From NCBI GenBank assembly GCA_019915135.1, contig JAHLMK010000028.1:333265-397264 (forward strand): DNA of 64,000 nt, read 5' to 3'. The translations under genes and the position numbers were made by a program. This stretch comes from Strobilurus pachycystidiatus (taxonomy: Eukaryota > Basidiomycota > Agaricomycetes > Agaricales > Physalacriaceae). Under the pieces are notes generated by a model. It searched no databases. It was given only the letters and a program-made list of their open reading frames with translations, and was not told where the DNA came from. Position 1 is the first letter of the stretch. Every line of letters begins with the position of its first letter. Positions 44,640 to 57,114 of this stretch are shown piece after piece.

Positions 44640-46751
44640 ATGGGGACTGGAGTGAGTTGAGAGGCGGCGGCGCCAGTGACAGCGCAAGTAACTAAAGCAA
44701 GCAACGTAAGTCCCGAAAAAGTAGTACGTGTGAGTAAAAGTGGATATGAAGTGAGTGAGAACGATGAACACGATTGAGTGCGAGAGTGGATAGCGAATGG
44801 ACGGATCAAAGTCCAGCAACCTTGACCGCTGCCTTGGGGACGGCTTGCGGATCAGCTGTGATTGGAGAAGGAATACAGGCTGGAGGGTATGCATTGAGAG
44901 GAGGCGGAGAGCGAAGCGGAGACGGAAGTATCGATTGCACTTTGGGAAGTGGGGGGCATGTGTATTGAATCTGCCAAGGCGTTGAGGGCTGGAAATCTTT
45001 ATGGGCCAACAACGGCGCGGTCCCACCTTTGAACGCTGCGGGCAGTGATCGACTTGGCCTGCTTCTTGGGCGACAGGCTGCACGAATGACAAATGGAAAC
45101 TCTGCGTGCGTGGTCGGGCGGAACTGCCCAGCAGCTCATCGAGGTCTGAGGCATGAATGTTGCCGTTGCCGTGGTATGACCGCTCTGCAATGTCGATGAA
45201 TGGGATGTAGAATGGTAGATATGGTTGAGGACTGACCTGTGCGGCTTAACTGATAGCTCAAGTTGCGGAGGCCTGAGGTGAGCTGACAGATGATACAGCG
45301 CCGGGAAGGATTTGCCAGCAGTAAACGTGCGCCTGTCGCGACGTCTACAATTCACTGAAGGCACCTAGTCGTTGACGGTCGGAGCGGGTCTGAAAAGCGA
45401 ATGCGCGCCGAAAGCAACCCGGGTGGTTTCGACTGACAGCTTATAACGGCTTGGGTTCGATTGCCCTAGAAGGCGAGGTAGATGGGTCAGGCGGAGGTAC
45501 AGTGGAGTAGCTGATGGGGGAGGTTCTCGCGGCGCAATCGGAGGGGTAGCGCCGGCAGGCGGAAGTGTAGTGTAGCACCAGCAAAGGTGAAGAGGTATTC
45601 AGGCTCATCCACCTCTGGCGGAAGATCTGTAAACGGGGGTGAAGGCCTTAAGCGAAGGGTCAGTCAGTAGAGGGCAGACATAGCAAAAAAACTAGAGGCT
45701 AGGGAGGGGCTAAAACAGCCGCAATCCTCTTTGCCAGGACCTTCCAGAGCAACCAGCCAAGACAGAGTACACGTACCGACAGGATCTGGACGGCGTTAGA
45801 AGCACGGGGGTCTCCGCGTATAGATAGTTGGGCAACAGCGGTCGCGACGCTGGGGGGAGCTGGTGTCAGCTACCTGTAAGACAGGTGTCCGCAAGAGAAG
45901 AAAATAGGCTCTCCAAACGCCCTCTCTCTCGTCGCCATCACGGTTGTCGAAGTCGCCGACTGGGGTGCGAAGGCAAGTTTTACATTAGTAGAGCGGATGA
46001 TCGAGCTTGCGAGATCAATCCGCCACGTCCAGTCAAGCAAGCGCAGGAGAGATGATTCCCACGCTGCTAATTTCTCCTTTGATCCATCTACAAGCCTCGA
46101 GCCTCGCTCGGCTTACTCCACTCATTCATTCTTCTACATCATCACATTCCAGATATTCTCTGACCGTCCCACCCTCCCCACGTGTCTCAGCCCGTGTGGC
46201 CCTCGTCTGACTGTGAGTAATCGTCAAGTGTGTCTGAATCCCACCCGCCCAGCGGGTGAGCACACCCAACGTCCGAGCTCAAGCGCTTACGCGCTGAGCC
46301 CAGCCCAACCTATCGCTCACTTATCAGACGACTGCCAGACGCGACTGGACACGCCGGATCCAATCTCACAAACGGCTCTGACATCGGAGTTTAATTCTAA
46401 AAACAGGTCAGATCGCGGTAACGTGGATTAGCTGGACTGCCGTGTGTGTGAACTTTCATACTCCCTTGTTTGCAGTGTACCACTAGGCGGTCAGTATACG
46501 AGATTCACGAGCCCAGTCGTATGTACGTCAGTATCTTCACACTGTTGCAAAACTAACTTCTATAGCCCAGAACAGGACGTCGTTCACACGGATATCCAGT
46601 ATCTCTCAAGCTGAGCGCGCTGTCACCCCACAGTAAACCCCAAGTAAACCAAAATCGTACTTCTCCAATAGAGTATGCCTTCGTAAGAAACTACTGTACA
46701 ATAAAGATATTTACTACTTGACGTCGTACAGTATGTTTCAATGCGCCACCC
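44640..46751. other. Intergenic, no supported gene
   Basis: Open frames exist on both strands but lack recognisable motifs or consistent splice chains. The region is C/T- and G/A-rich in patches. I see nothing else in it. Confidence 0.5.
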
Positions 46752-49184
46752 TCACTGCTCTGTACGAGTATGCTTCAATGCGCCACCCTCAACACTCTCC
46801 TCATCGCTGCTGTAGGTGACACGGCGTCGCTTTCTGGTCATCGGACGGGCCCAGTCCGATTCGTCGCTCTCTACCTCGGGGACTGGGCTCATTTCCTCTC
46901 CCTCTGCATCGGATTTCTCAGCTTCGGCATTGAATGGCTCATTTGGAGCCATAGAGTAGATGTCGAAGTCTTTGTATGAGTAGGTCGGACCCCTCAGAAG
47001 TCTGGGAGCGCGTCCTGATCCTAAAAGCTGTGGCAATCCAGTGCGCCAGAAAGCCGACCCCGTATTCGTGAGTGACGTCGGGCTGGGCATGTATGTAGTA
47101 TTTTTTTGCGTTTATTAGGTCTATTGCCTTTTGAGCTGCCTCGAGGAGCCATTTCTTTGCCTTCTGGGGATTACTCTCTCTCAGTTTCAAAATCTCGCGA
47201 TCCGTGATCGCCTTCAGCTCCAGGATGATATTGCGCCTGCCTGTGGAGTCCTGCAGAGAGATATCGATGCGCCCATCCCCACCTTGCTGCTCCATGGTGA
47301 CGAGGAACTGATCGGCTGGCAATAAAGCGTATAGTAACATGAAAAGGCCGGTCTAAGAGAGAACTGGTCAAGAGAAGGTATGAGAGTATAAAGAGTTATT
47401 TACTTGATACGTGATTTCAGCTCGATCATCCTCAGTCGGTCGGCTCATGATGGGTATACCGTTCCAAATTTGGTGAAGTTCGCGTGTAAATAGACAATGA
47501 TCACCATCTGTCAAGGCTTTTATAAGACTCTTCTTCGTTTTGTCAGAGGTCAAGCCCTGTCGACTCCTGCGAACAAGCTGCGGGTCCCATAAACCTACAA
47601 TCAAAACTACAGGGTAACGGAAACTCACATTGACGATCCAATCCCGAAGAGCGCCTTCAGTTTCCTTATTAGGTACTTGAAAGCTAAGCTGTCCCCGTAG
47701 CCCGGGGTTGACGACGGTCAGATACCCAAATGCTACAAGGGTACAGCCCAAAGAAAAGTCGGGAGCCCAAAAGGATGAGGGTGTCGATGTCGATGTCGGT
47801 TTGCGTGATAGTAATTGCACAAATTCTGTCCTGAATATGTCTTCATCCGTACGAACAAGACCATCTGAGGTGACGATAGAGTCCCCAACGCTGTCGTTTA
47901 TGCCGCCTAGATGCCTATGAGATTTTTTTCGAGTATCATAGATATAAACACACCTTCCCGTGACCAATGGAAGTCGATAGATCGTTCTCGGAGAGCGCCA
48001 CAAATCGAGCGGGGTTGGAACATTCTGGAGTCTACTCCGTCAATGTAAAAACCACCATACCACTCCTCGAGGTCATTGAAGGAAAATGAAAGAGGGTTCT
48101 GGACACTCGCGTAGAGGGCCTGTACCTCGAAAGGTGAGAATGCCAGGTATTTTCCCAGATGAGTTTTGGACTCCCCAGGCGTAGCAGGGTCATCCACTGC
48201 CTTTGCTTTGCTCCAGGGGGTAAAGATATCACAGGGACCAGTCCATCCACTGGTATTGTCGGAGTCGGTATGGGAGATGATTCCCATGACAATGGTTAGC
48301 TCTGGGGTGCCAGACTGGAGTGAAAAAAAGTATAGACTTGAGGATTTCTGCGCGGTGTGAAGGTCAACAGAGACAGTACCTTGATGAGGCCTCGGTAGAA
48401 GGAGTGTATGAGGGCACTCATCTGAAAAAAACAGAATTGATTAGGGATAACTGAAGGAGTCAGGAAGCGACTGACTTCTTTGATAGAGTCTTTCTCCTCC
48501 TTGTCCTGTGCTACTGACTCGCGCTTGTCCAGCAAATTTAACGTAAAATCGTATTCATCTATCAAGAGAACGATAGATGTCACGATACAACTGGAGGCCA
48601 GCATGCATGTCCAAACATGATTTGTTGTCGTCAGCGACGAGGGCCAGTCCAGCAGCTGCCCGTATATCGTTGATTTTATTCAATAGGGAGGACCTCAAGG
48701 AGTCCATGGTCCAGGAGGCGTGCCGGTCTGGGAGCCACATCTACTCGAGTATGTTCTGTTATGAGTAGAATCTCATAGACATGATATAACAGACTCACCG
48801 ACATATTGATCGATGCAACAAAATGTTTTTGGTAGTGTGAGTTACAAAATTCCTCATCAATGTATCTCGGAAGTGTTGATAGAGGTGGCGTCTGATTTGA
48901 CCCATCTTGGATGGTTCGACTTGTCGGCGAAGAAGGACCTAGGCCAAGGTTAGTCCCATCATTAGCTCTGGAGAAGCAGACTCACGCAGCCATGGAGAGG
49001 AGCAAGGATTTTCCTGTGCGTCGCGGGGAATGCACAATCGAGTGCTTTGTCCCTATGCTGTGGATTGCTTCCAAGAAACCCGTTTATCAACGAAAGATCC
49101 CTTCTGGCGGTACAGTTCATCGAATGAGTTTACGGCGACGAGTACCACTTCTGCGCCATCTGGAGAGACGATGAGTTCCGCCAT
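46752..49184 (-). CDS. AAA-ATPase-like and PD-(D/E)XK nuclease-like protein
   Basis: Starting at ATG 49184, the text reads NSFDELYRQKGSFVDK, then a Walker A SPRRTGKSLLLSMAA, FVASINMS, a Walker B IVLLIDEYDF, and SGTPELTIVMG. It continues with TLVAFGYLTVVNP and FQVPNKE, and ends in a PD-(D/E)XK-like core (GGDGRIDISL ... NIILELKAI). This is the AAA-ATPase_like plus PDDEXK_9 architecture, of unknown role in fungi. Several short introns are clear (for example GTCAGT at 48474, ending in TTTTTTTCAG). The frame breaks near 49082 (a G/T run) and near 48600. A basic-acidic tail with KRRR extends to 46752 only if a further shift is allowed; otherwise it stops at 46939. Confidence 0.65.
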
Positions 49185-49199
49185 GGAAGCTAGACACAA

Positions 49200-50314
49200 G
49201 AAATCCAACGTCAGAGTTACGCTCTTAGCCGGGATTGGATCTGCGACTCACGGCAGGAGGTGGTTGAAGCCGCTTTAACAGGCGGGCTTCTCCATAGGTA
49301 TGAGAACATAATATAAGTTATTAAATCGTGATGGGCGTAAGCAAAGAAAGAGAGTCTAGAGACCGGAGAGAGACGGGATATTATTGCCTTCGATTGAGTT
49401 GCCGAGCCAGGGTGTGGGCGATTTTGGTGATGCGACAACAGGCCCAGCGGCTGGTATTTTGACTCGGTGCGCACTGTGGTGGCGGCTGTGGAGGTGCATC
49501 GTAAAGCGTCCGGTCCTTTCTGCCTGCAGGGTAAGCGAGCCCAACAGCGCTGTCGTATGCGGGCGGCAGGCTAGTCAGGCCATTATTCACATGGAATCTG
49601 AGGGTGGGTGGAGTAAGAAGCGCCGGTAGATGCAACGGCTGGGGATGCGGATTGATCAAAATTGGCCGTGGGGCTGTCTGACTCTGACCGAAGTGAGGTC
49701 CGTATTCTGGGTCGACTGGGCGGGGGTAATGTGGATGGATGATGGTAGCGACACATTTGATGGCGAAGAAATGACGACCGGAATCGGCGGCCTGGGCTGG
49801 TTTTGGATGGAGGTTTCGGAATACTGCTTCGGGAGAGAGGTTGAGCGAGGTGTAGGAGAGAAAACACGCGCTTCACAACGCTCTGTCTCCTGACGGTCGA
49901 CAACCCCCATGCTCCGAAGGAATTGCTCTAGCACCCATCCGCGCGTCTTCTGCATCCGTCTTCACCCATTGTATGCGCTGAGAGTGTCGCTGCAGATTCT
50001 TGGAATGTTAGAACTGGACATGACTTTGCGGATTGCCTTGAGCAGAGCGCAAGAATGGCAACGATTGAGCATGCTGTTGGCCCTTTGTTGCTGCGCCAAG
50101 TCTCCATGCGTCTGTTCCGCTAGCACTAACCCACCTCGGCCGAGAGTTCAACCAGCATGTCGAAGTGCATCCCTGACATGTTTAGCGGGGTGGCGGTCGC
50201 AAGTGATGTCTACGAGCAAACTTGCGAAATAGTCGTGACGGTCGTGATGGTCAGAGGTAGAGGGTCGATCGCTTTGCGTAACGGTGTACCCTTCATGGAC
50301 TCATTCACCTAGCC
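49200..50314. other. No supported gene
   Basis: Overlapping open frames on both strands between 49.2 and 50.2 kb have Pro/Ser-rich translations and no recognised motif. Confidence 0.45.
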
Positions 50315-50900
50315 AGGTAACCGACCTTCTGTAATGAGCAAGCGTCGATACAGAAGGCCAGGTAAATCGGAGTTTAAATTTGGCGTGAACATCTTTTGGC
50401 TCTGTTTGGCACCTGCGGAGAGAACGGTCCGAATGTTTTATATACCATATACGGACAAGGAGCTGGAGGCTCACTGTTCACGCCGCGTAGTACCGCTATG
50501 ACATGAGGAAAACCCTTGTGAACTGAGAGATATAATGTCACCACACATCCTAGACCCATTTTCGACCTTTTTCCCCCAATTCCACTGCAACATCAGCCGC
50601 GAACCAGCCATTGGTAGCCTCTAGCTCTACCGGGAGATATTTGCAGCTAAAATCATTCAAAAGACTATAATCACGTTATAGGACGCTGATTAGTCCTCAC
50701 TGCCGTCAGACAGCGCTGAATAGTGTTGTGAATGCTGTGGCGTAGAATTGTGTCCGTATATGGTATATAAAACACTCGGACCGTTCCCTCCGCAGGTGCC
50801 AAACAGAGCCAAAAGATGTTCACGCCAAATTTAAACTCCGATTTACCTGGCCTCCTGTATCGAGACCTGCTCATACGAAGGAGGCCAGGTTATCGGGCTA
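50315..50900. mobile_element. Foldback element with ~145-bp inverted arms
   Basis: The left arm (about 50315-50457) and right arm (about 50751-50900) are reverse complements with a few mismatches. They share GTTTAAATTTGGCGTGAACA and AGGTGCCAAACAGAGCC, and each carries a TATATACCATATACGGAC block at its inner end. About 290 bp of unrelated sequence lie between them. There is no transposase frame inside. This is the form of a foldback or MITE-like non-autonomous element. I did not find a convincing target duplication. Confidence 0.85.
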
Positions 50901-51069
50901 TCATTCACCAAGCGGTCCGAAAAATGTGCGCGGAAGACGTATCGAGTACTGGAAGCAAGCGATGAATAATGTAATGTGGGTTTTGAGATCCTTATACCAA
51001 GTTATATTCTCATCGGACCCCCGGCGGTGCCAGAGTCAAAGGCAAGTTTTGGAAGCGAAAGACAAATCG

Positions 51070-51300
51070 TCGGAAGCTATGGATGGACAGGAGGAATCCT
51101 TCTCTTCATCAGCCCAGAGTCGAATTACAAGGCCAAGTACGGGGTAAGGATGACCGGACGACTGGATGTCGTATAGCAGGTAAGCGGTACTTCCATTATG
51201 CCCGAACTATCCTGATTTTTTCTCTCAGTCACTCGTAGTTGAGATCGTAAGTGGCGAACAAGCATACGGGTCTGGTTGTTGTTTATGAAAGGTGCGTTGA
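51070..51300 (+). pseudogene. Second PAN2 fragment
   Basis: Bases 51075-51155 and 51228-51275 closely match the reverse strand of the main PAN2 copy around 33770-33580. They cover the LWMDKRNQIFLQPRVELQGQ coding text, then the intron position and the SLVVEIVA exon start. Shared DNA includes CAGCCCAGAGTCGAATT. The reading frame is lost. It lies in the opposite orientation to the main copy, 17 kb away. Confidence 0.7.
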
Positions 51301-51959
51301 CACGCTGTTCTTTTCTCTCCGGTCCATTCAATGACTTGCCAAGGCCGGAGCCACGCAAGAGCCACGCCACTGAAGGACCCGTAGCCGGCCATCATGCTCA
51401 TCCCCCCCCTCCTCGTAGCCTGTGCCCGCGTCGGCCTCGCTTCTATCTTCTCCATCTTCCACTGAAACCATCTGCTCCCCGCGCTCCTGAGCCTTCTCAA
51501 TCGTTTCCTCTACAAGTCACCAGGGCTTCCATGAACGTACGGGTGCATATAGGCGCGTTGCATGTGCATATGTTCTGCGTTGATACTGATATGCAAGCAG
51601 GAGCCGTACATACGTCCCTTCTGAGTGACAGGATATATCTCAAGGACATCCGCTTCCATTCCTCTGACCAGGCCATTAACATTATCCAGGCGCGGATCAG
51701 ATGGAAATACTGCTTCGCAGAACGCTGACGGGAAGAACGCTGGTCATGTTCGGGACGAAGGATGGTACGAATCCTGGTCAACTCAACTCGGAGTTGGCTC
51801 ATACACGTTCCCGTGGCCCAGTCTCTCCTGTTGCATTCAAGTCTCGTTGCACAACGGTAGCTGAACTCCAGTCGACAAACGGAACCTTTGGGATCACTCG
51901 GGTAGGTTGTTTGTGTTGGCGTAGAGTGCATACTAAGACAACGGAATCTTAGCCGAGGT

Positions 51960-52760
51960 CCAATCTCAATCTGTACAAGCAGCTGCTCACTCGAGTTTCC
52001 AGAATGCTCTCATTCAGTACGTCGAGACCAACCATTATGGGGACCATACACTGGCCATCAGAGTGCTGGTGAGCGACCAGGCCAACTTGTGGGTACGCCT
52101 TCTGTGCATCCCTACCATTCTTCTTACTTGTCGGGTCAGGAACGGTAATCTCGCGTCCATTCGAACCTACATGGCTACCGCCTGGGCCTCAAGGCTACGA
52201 ATCGACTGTGGAGGTTTTTTTTGACACTGTCACCGCCACGTCCAATCTCAACGATACTTGGCTCATCGAGTCTCGTCAAGTAAGTCATGAACGACATTTG
52301 TACTTGGACCGCGCTGATGGCAGGTTCCATCCGAACTGCCCTCGCCGTTAAAATGGAACGCTCCGAGGACATGGGAGATCGTGATATCGATTTGGCAGCG
52401 TGTGCTGTATATGTTAAAAGAACATACCAACATGTTTACAGATTTGGGCAAGGACTGGGCTTTGGGTCCGCCGAGCGACTTCTTGCGGTTTGTGCCCACC
52501 TTGTGTAGCGTGCAAGTCGACCAGCACAGGATGAGCTCAATCTCTGTTCGAACGGCCACAATTTTCTCGACAAGACATGCAGGTAAGTCACATTTCTTCC
52601 TCTTAGTACCTGGCTTACGCCGAAAGTAGACGGAGAAGTTCATACGCCAGGAACAAAGAGCGCACGAACTAGCTGCTCTCAAACGGAAGACGCAGGAAGT
52701 TTCGAGGAAGCTCTGTGTGGGAGAATTCTTTCATGTTGGATTACTATCGCATTGATTTCG
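51960..52760 (+). pseudogene. Fragment resembling FMP27/BLTP2 (lipid-transfer bridge)
   Basis: The best segment (about 52348-52570) reads WNAPRTWEIVISIWQRVLYM, then FTDLGKDWALGPPSDFLRFV and PTLCSVQVDQHR. I recall this as a conserved stretch of the very long FMP27/Hobbit/BLTP2 proteins. Bases 51995-52075 (YVETNHYGDHTLAIRVLV) may belong to the same relic, but I cannot place them. The surrounding frames are broken, and a gene of this family should exceed 7 kb, so this is a remnant. Confidence 0.5.
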
Positions 52761-52896
52761 GTGTAAGTGATTTCGGCGTTGCTTTCCCACTCAAAGACAC
52801 TGAGCAGCTGAAATAATCTTGTTACAACAGTAACGACAGCATGTCGTCCGTGCGTTCGTGTCCTCCATTTCGACTATACACCTCGGCACTGTTTGT

Positions 52897-52917
52897 GGGG
52901 GGGGGGGGGGGGGGGGG
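52897..52917 (+). repeat. G21 homopolymer
   Basis: A run of 21 G, able to form G-quadruplex structures and prone to length error. Confidence 0.95.
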
Positions 52918-52974
52918 ACTGGAGACGCGGTCATCAAAAGGTTTTCATTTCACTTGATCAACCGGCGTGTCTGA

Positions 52975-53760
52975 TTCGTGTTTGAAGGAATTAAATCTTT
53001 CTTTGCCGAAAGGATCAGACAATCCGTAGCGGCCGACTTCTCAGGAGAAACCCATCGAACTCGGCACTGCCTTGTCTATCCTGCGATGACCGCGTTCTTG
53101 CGATCCACCGAATCGACCGACTCTTCCCAATTGACGATGGAGCTAAGGTCAGTGGGTTCGTACTAGACCTAGACTCGAAGATTACGGACTACTTATTTTC
53201 CCTCAGCGACGTCTACTGTCAAACGGAAAGCGCGAATGGAGCAGTTTTCACCGACGAAATCTATGGCAATCCCGTGGAAGTGCCGGAACCGTCTCATGAA
53301 ACGATTCATAGGCGCCACATGTCTATCTTCTGCAGTTCTCTCTCCTTTCTGACTGAGAATGTGCGTACGTACAGTGCATCCGCATCCAAGTTGTTACGAA
53401 GCAGGGGCCTCCATCCTAGCGATGAGCGTGCTCCCGAAGTCGGCGGTGAGGTTTCCATCTCCCTGTTGTCTCGGTTTGAATGAAGTACCGGGTGACGCCA
53501 ACCTCACGCACATCCGGGTCGGAAGAGGAGGAGAATGGCGACGAGTCAACGCTTCCTATGTTCAAGAGCACAGTCCACACACGCCAATGGTGCTTCCATT
53601 CTTCACTGAGCCAGTGGGCCGAGTAGAGCGTCGATTACGACAAAGTGGTCCTGATCCTGTATTGGTACCACCCACGCCCGGACCTATTCCTATCACTGCC
53701 CAGCACACGGAAGGCCTCGAGGATGCAGATCAGGTCTTAGTCCACGCATAGATCAACCAC
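52975..53760 (+). other. Coding-like text, unassigned
   Basis: Protein-like pieces such as FEGIKSFFAERIRQSVAADF, RIDRLFPIDDGAKVSGFVLD and HTPMVLPFFTEPVGRVERRL appear on the forward strand in changing frames. They may be further parts of one decayed gene. I recognise no family. Confidence 0.3.
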
Positions 53761-54543
53761 TTCTAGAGCTCACATGCAAGCCGTACGTCAATGTCGTGGC
53801 CACTGTGCAGTGGGATAGCGTCGGGCTTGTCGTGGACGGTCCACCGGGAGCACAGAAGTAACCGTCACGGGCTCTTTCGGGGGGGCTCATTGTTGGTCTT
53901 TGTCTTGCAATCCTCTGCGAAGATTGCGTAGACTTTCCCAAACTCGATCTCGAACGAGCAAGGTCCATCAGTACTGTTTCACTGATTCTAGACCCGGAGT
54001 TGTCTAGGAAGTGTTCGCCTTTCGCATCGCCGAGACATCGTTTGTTTCGAAGCGGTGCGACTTGACAGAATTCCGATTCCGATGTTCGGATCTCGTCGAG
54101 AATGATCATGAAAACCCAATGGCCGACTTCCCTTCAACTGCTTCGATGAGCTACTGGGCCATCAGCGTGCAGGCCATCAGCTGCTGCTGTACTAGGATCC
54201 TCTTGTAGGCCTGTAATAGAGTAGAGAGCACGACGCTCGCATTGTTCAAGTTCTATTGATTGTTTCATTTGACTCACGAATCTCATTCATAAAAAGATCT
54301 GTTGGTGCCAAACAATGAGCTCTAGCTGTAGCTGTAATGCTGACTACACCTAGGACGCACGCTCTTTCAATGGTGAAGAGGCTTCGAGCGTAAGAAATCC
54401 AGTAATCTGAATTCCAACCCTCACTTTCTAAGCGAGTGGCTGAGTAAGCGGAATTACAAAGCCGCTGTGTGTTCGCTGTGTGTACTGTGTTTGTACGCTG
54501 TGTATACTGTGTGTACGCTGTGCGTACGCTGCTTGACTTTGCA

Positions 54544-57114
54544 ATGCCGTCATCAGACTCGGAATCGACTCTGGAACGTGTCGTTCAGCCGTTCCTTCAC
54601 GGTAACTTGCAAGACCTGAATTCAGGAAGGGAAGAATCGGAGGAGGAGTGGAAATCCCGCGTCAATCCTTCTCACTTCTACCTGCGCTCTGGGCAATGGG
54701 CTGCTCTGCCCCAAAAGAAGGATGAGACACCCTCTCAATGGCGCGCCCGTCTTCTGGACAGACTGCGACGCGCCAAGAAAGCCAGAGAAATGTGAGACTT
54801 TGACGTGTTGGTTTGCAAAATCTCCCATCTCATTTTTTACAGGCCGGTAGACAAGAAACTCAATCGCAATAAAAAGAACGCCACACGTATGGCTGCGTCA
54901 GTTGTTTTCGCTTTGTTCAAGGCACTGTCTTGAATTTATACAGAAATCGCGCAATGGCGAAGGGATATCTACCAACTCGTGCAAATGTGAGCAACCTTCT
55001 CTGCGTGGACCTACTGCTCTCAAAGTCATACACCTAGCCCGTCGTTCCGCCCCAAACGATCTCCATCAGTCAGGACCTTAATGACGGTGGCACCTACCCA
55101 ATCTATCCTACTATTCCTCCAAACCTACTCTCTCGCTCGAGCTCTCCCTCCCGTGCCGCCGAGCAAAATTCTTGTTCGCCTGACATCCGTCATCCCCAGC
55201 TTTCGAGCCTGCCGGCCCAGGATACAACGTACACTAATGATGTCTCTGCCCCATCTCCGACTGCTCCCCTACCGTTCCATTCAACACAAAATCAGAATAC
55301 CACCACCTTCATGCGATCTTCTGAAAGCCTACCGTCTTTGACACCACTTTCATCTCGATCGCCAACTCCTTTCGCTTCAGTTCATTCGCCAGTCATCAGC
55401 GACGAGCTCTGTAGACGTGAACTGGATCTTTTCGAAGGGTACAAAGGCCGTTGTTACAGTGTTGATGCCGAAGAACTAACATGGCGAGGCCCATATACTA
55501 CTGTCAAATGTGGGCTACCTTGGCTATCAGATCCCAAACATGACAAGAAGAATCTTCTCGACTATGTACGTAGCTTCTATCATGTCGCATCTCCCAATCG
55601 TCTGACTTTTGTTAATTGGTATAGGATGCTCGGTATATACGGGCCCTCAATGATCACGGCTCGGGGTTGACAGAAGAATCAAATGAACATGTCATATTCC
55701 TCCGCCACCCACTCTCAGCAAATGAAGAGTTGCTATCCACAATCCGACTTGCTTTGTCCCAGAATATTGCCATAGTCATCAAAGGCTGGCCAACTCATGG
55801 AGATGCGAAACTCCATGAGCTGGACTCTCATTACCTCCAGTGGATGCACGGTGTGTTAGCGGGTCGTGAATGTGAAAGCATTAGTGCGTCCATCCTCGTT
55901 CGCATCGTCATTTCCAAGCTCACTGTGACCATGATTATAGGCATGCGAGAACGAGCTCAAGACCGGCCTCCTCATCTAGCAACAACTATATCGGAGTTCT
56001 TGAGCAGAAGTCAGCTGCTGCCATCTTCTAGTGGCCGTGCTCAAAGCTACCAACCGCAGGATTACGAGATGATACTCGATATCCCGCTATATAGCAAAGC
56101 GCTGCCCATTCCATACCTGTGAGCTTCACGCTGCTGCTCTATGACATATCTAACGTTCACAAGATGGCTAGACGATGGCTTATCGTCTCTGACCAACGTC
56201 TCGCAAGCAGACAACGACAACACCCCTCTACCCCGCCAGCAGGTGTCGGACCGGTATTGGGGCCTCTGTCATCACGCGTGTACATCCAGCCACTGTCATC
56301 ACGATGCATCCGGCAAGAATACACTTATCAGCATAGGTAGAGGCGTAAAAATCTGGTCTCTATTCCATCCCACTCGTACGAAAAAATTGCAAGTCAGAAC
56401 GGAACTTTTGCAGCTTACAGGGAAGAAGAATGGCATCTTTGACATGAACACCAGTGCGTGGCATATCAGCAATATTCTTTTGGAAGAGGATGATATCTTG
56501 TAGGTGATTTTGCTAATACACGACGATGAGAACTCATTCATTGTAGGATACAGCCAGCAGGCATAATACATGCTGTCTACACTCCCATTCCTTCTTTTGC
56601 GCACGGCTCTTCGTTCTGGTCTTACGACTCGATGCATCTCACGCAATTCCATCATAACATCGACCTCGAACACGGTGATTCCACGACCAACGTCGACCAC
56701 GATGACATTGGTACTTACGCCAGTATTGTCAGATTGATGACAGCATTACCCTTGACCACTGACCGACGTAGATCCCTCTTCTCGCATCTCGCAATTCTTT
56801 GGTCTGAAAGATCTCTTCTAGGTTTCTATCGACACGCATTGGCGTCACTGTGCTTCATGGTTCTATCCCCTGAAACGTTTGTTCACAAGCACTCTCAACA
56901 AAATAATGCTCAAACACGACCCCAATATCAAAGAACGTTAGAGAAGATTAAAAGGGTTCTTCACTACCAGTGGGCTGTCAATCTTGCAACGGCTGTCAGC
57001 AAAGCTCTAGGGTATCAAACAGTGAAGGACATACAGAAGTATATGGACTGGACCGATTTCAAGGATCACGGCGAACTTGTCACTCTAGACTTAGTCGCAT
57101 TGAAACGTATCTAG
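54544..57114 (+). CDS. JmjC domain protein, about 731 aa
   Basis: Eight exons fit: 54544-54791, 54843-54886, 54944-54978, 55038-55565, 55625-55883, 55941-56118, 56164-56499 and 56547-57114. The third donor (GTGCAA) is weak; the better-looking GTGAGC 8 bp downstream would shift the frame. After a Ser/Pro-rich linker comes a folded region, then the JmjC core: HHD (about 476-478) as the HxD iron pair, LISIGRGVKIWSLFHPT, and IQPAGIIHAVYTPIPSF with the distal His at about 550. JmjC enzymes are Fe(II)/2-oxoglutarate oxygenases, many of them histone demethylases. This matches an Agaricomycete-expanded group whose substrates are unknown. No target-reading domain is visible. Confidence 0.78.

Noticed and set aside
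44774..45364. Several 60-150 codon frames upstream of the monooxygenase
   Set aside because: They are Pro/Arg/Ser-rich on both strands with no flavin-binding motif, as expected of GC-rich noncoding DNA.
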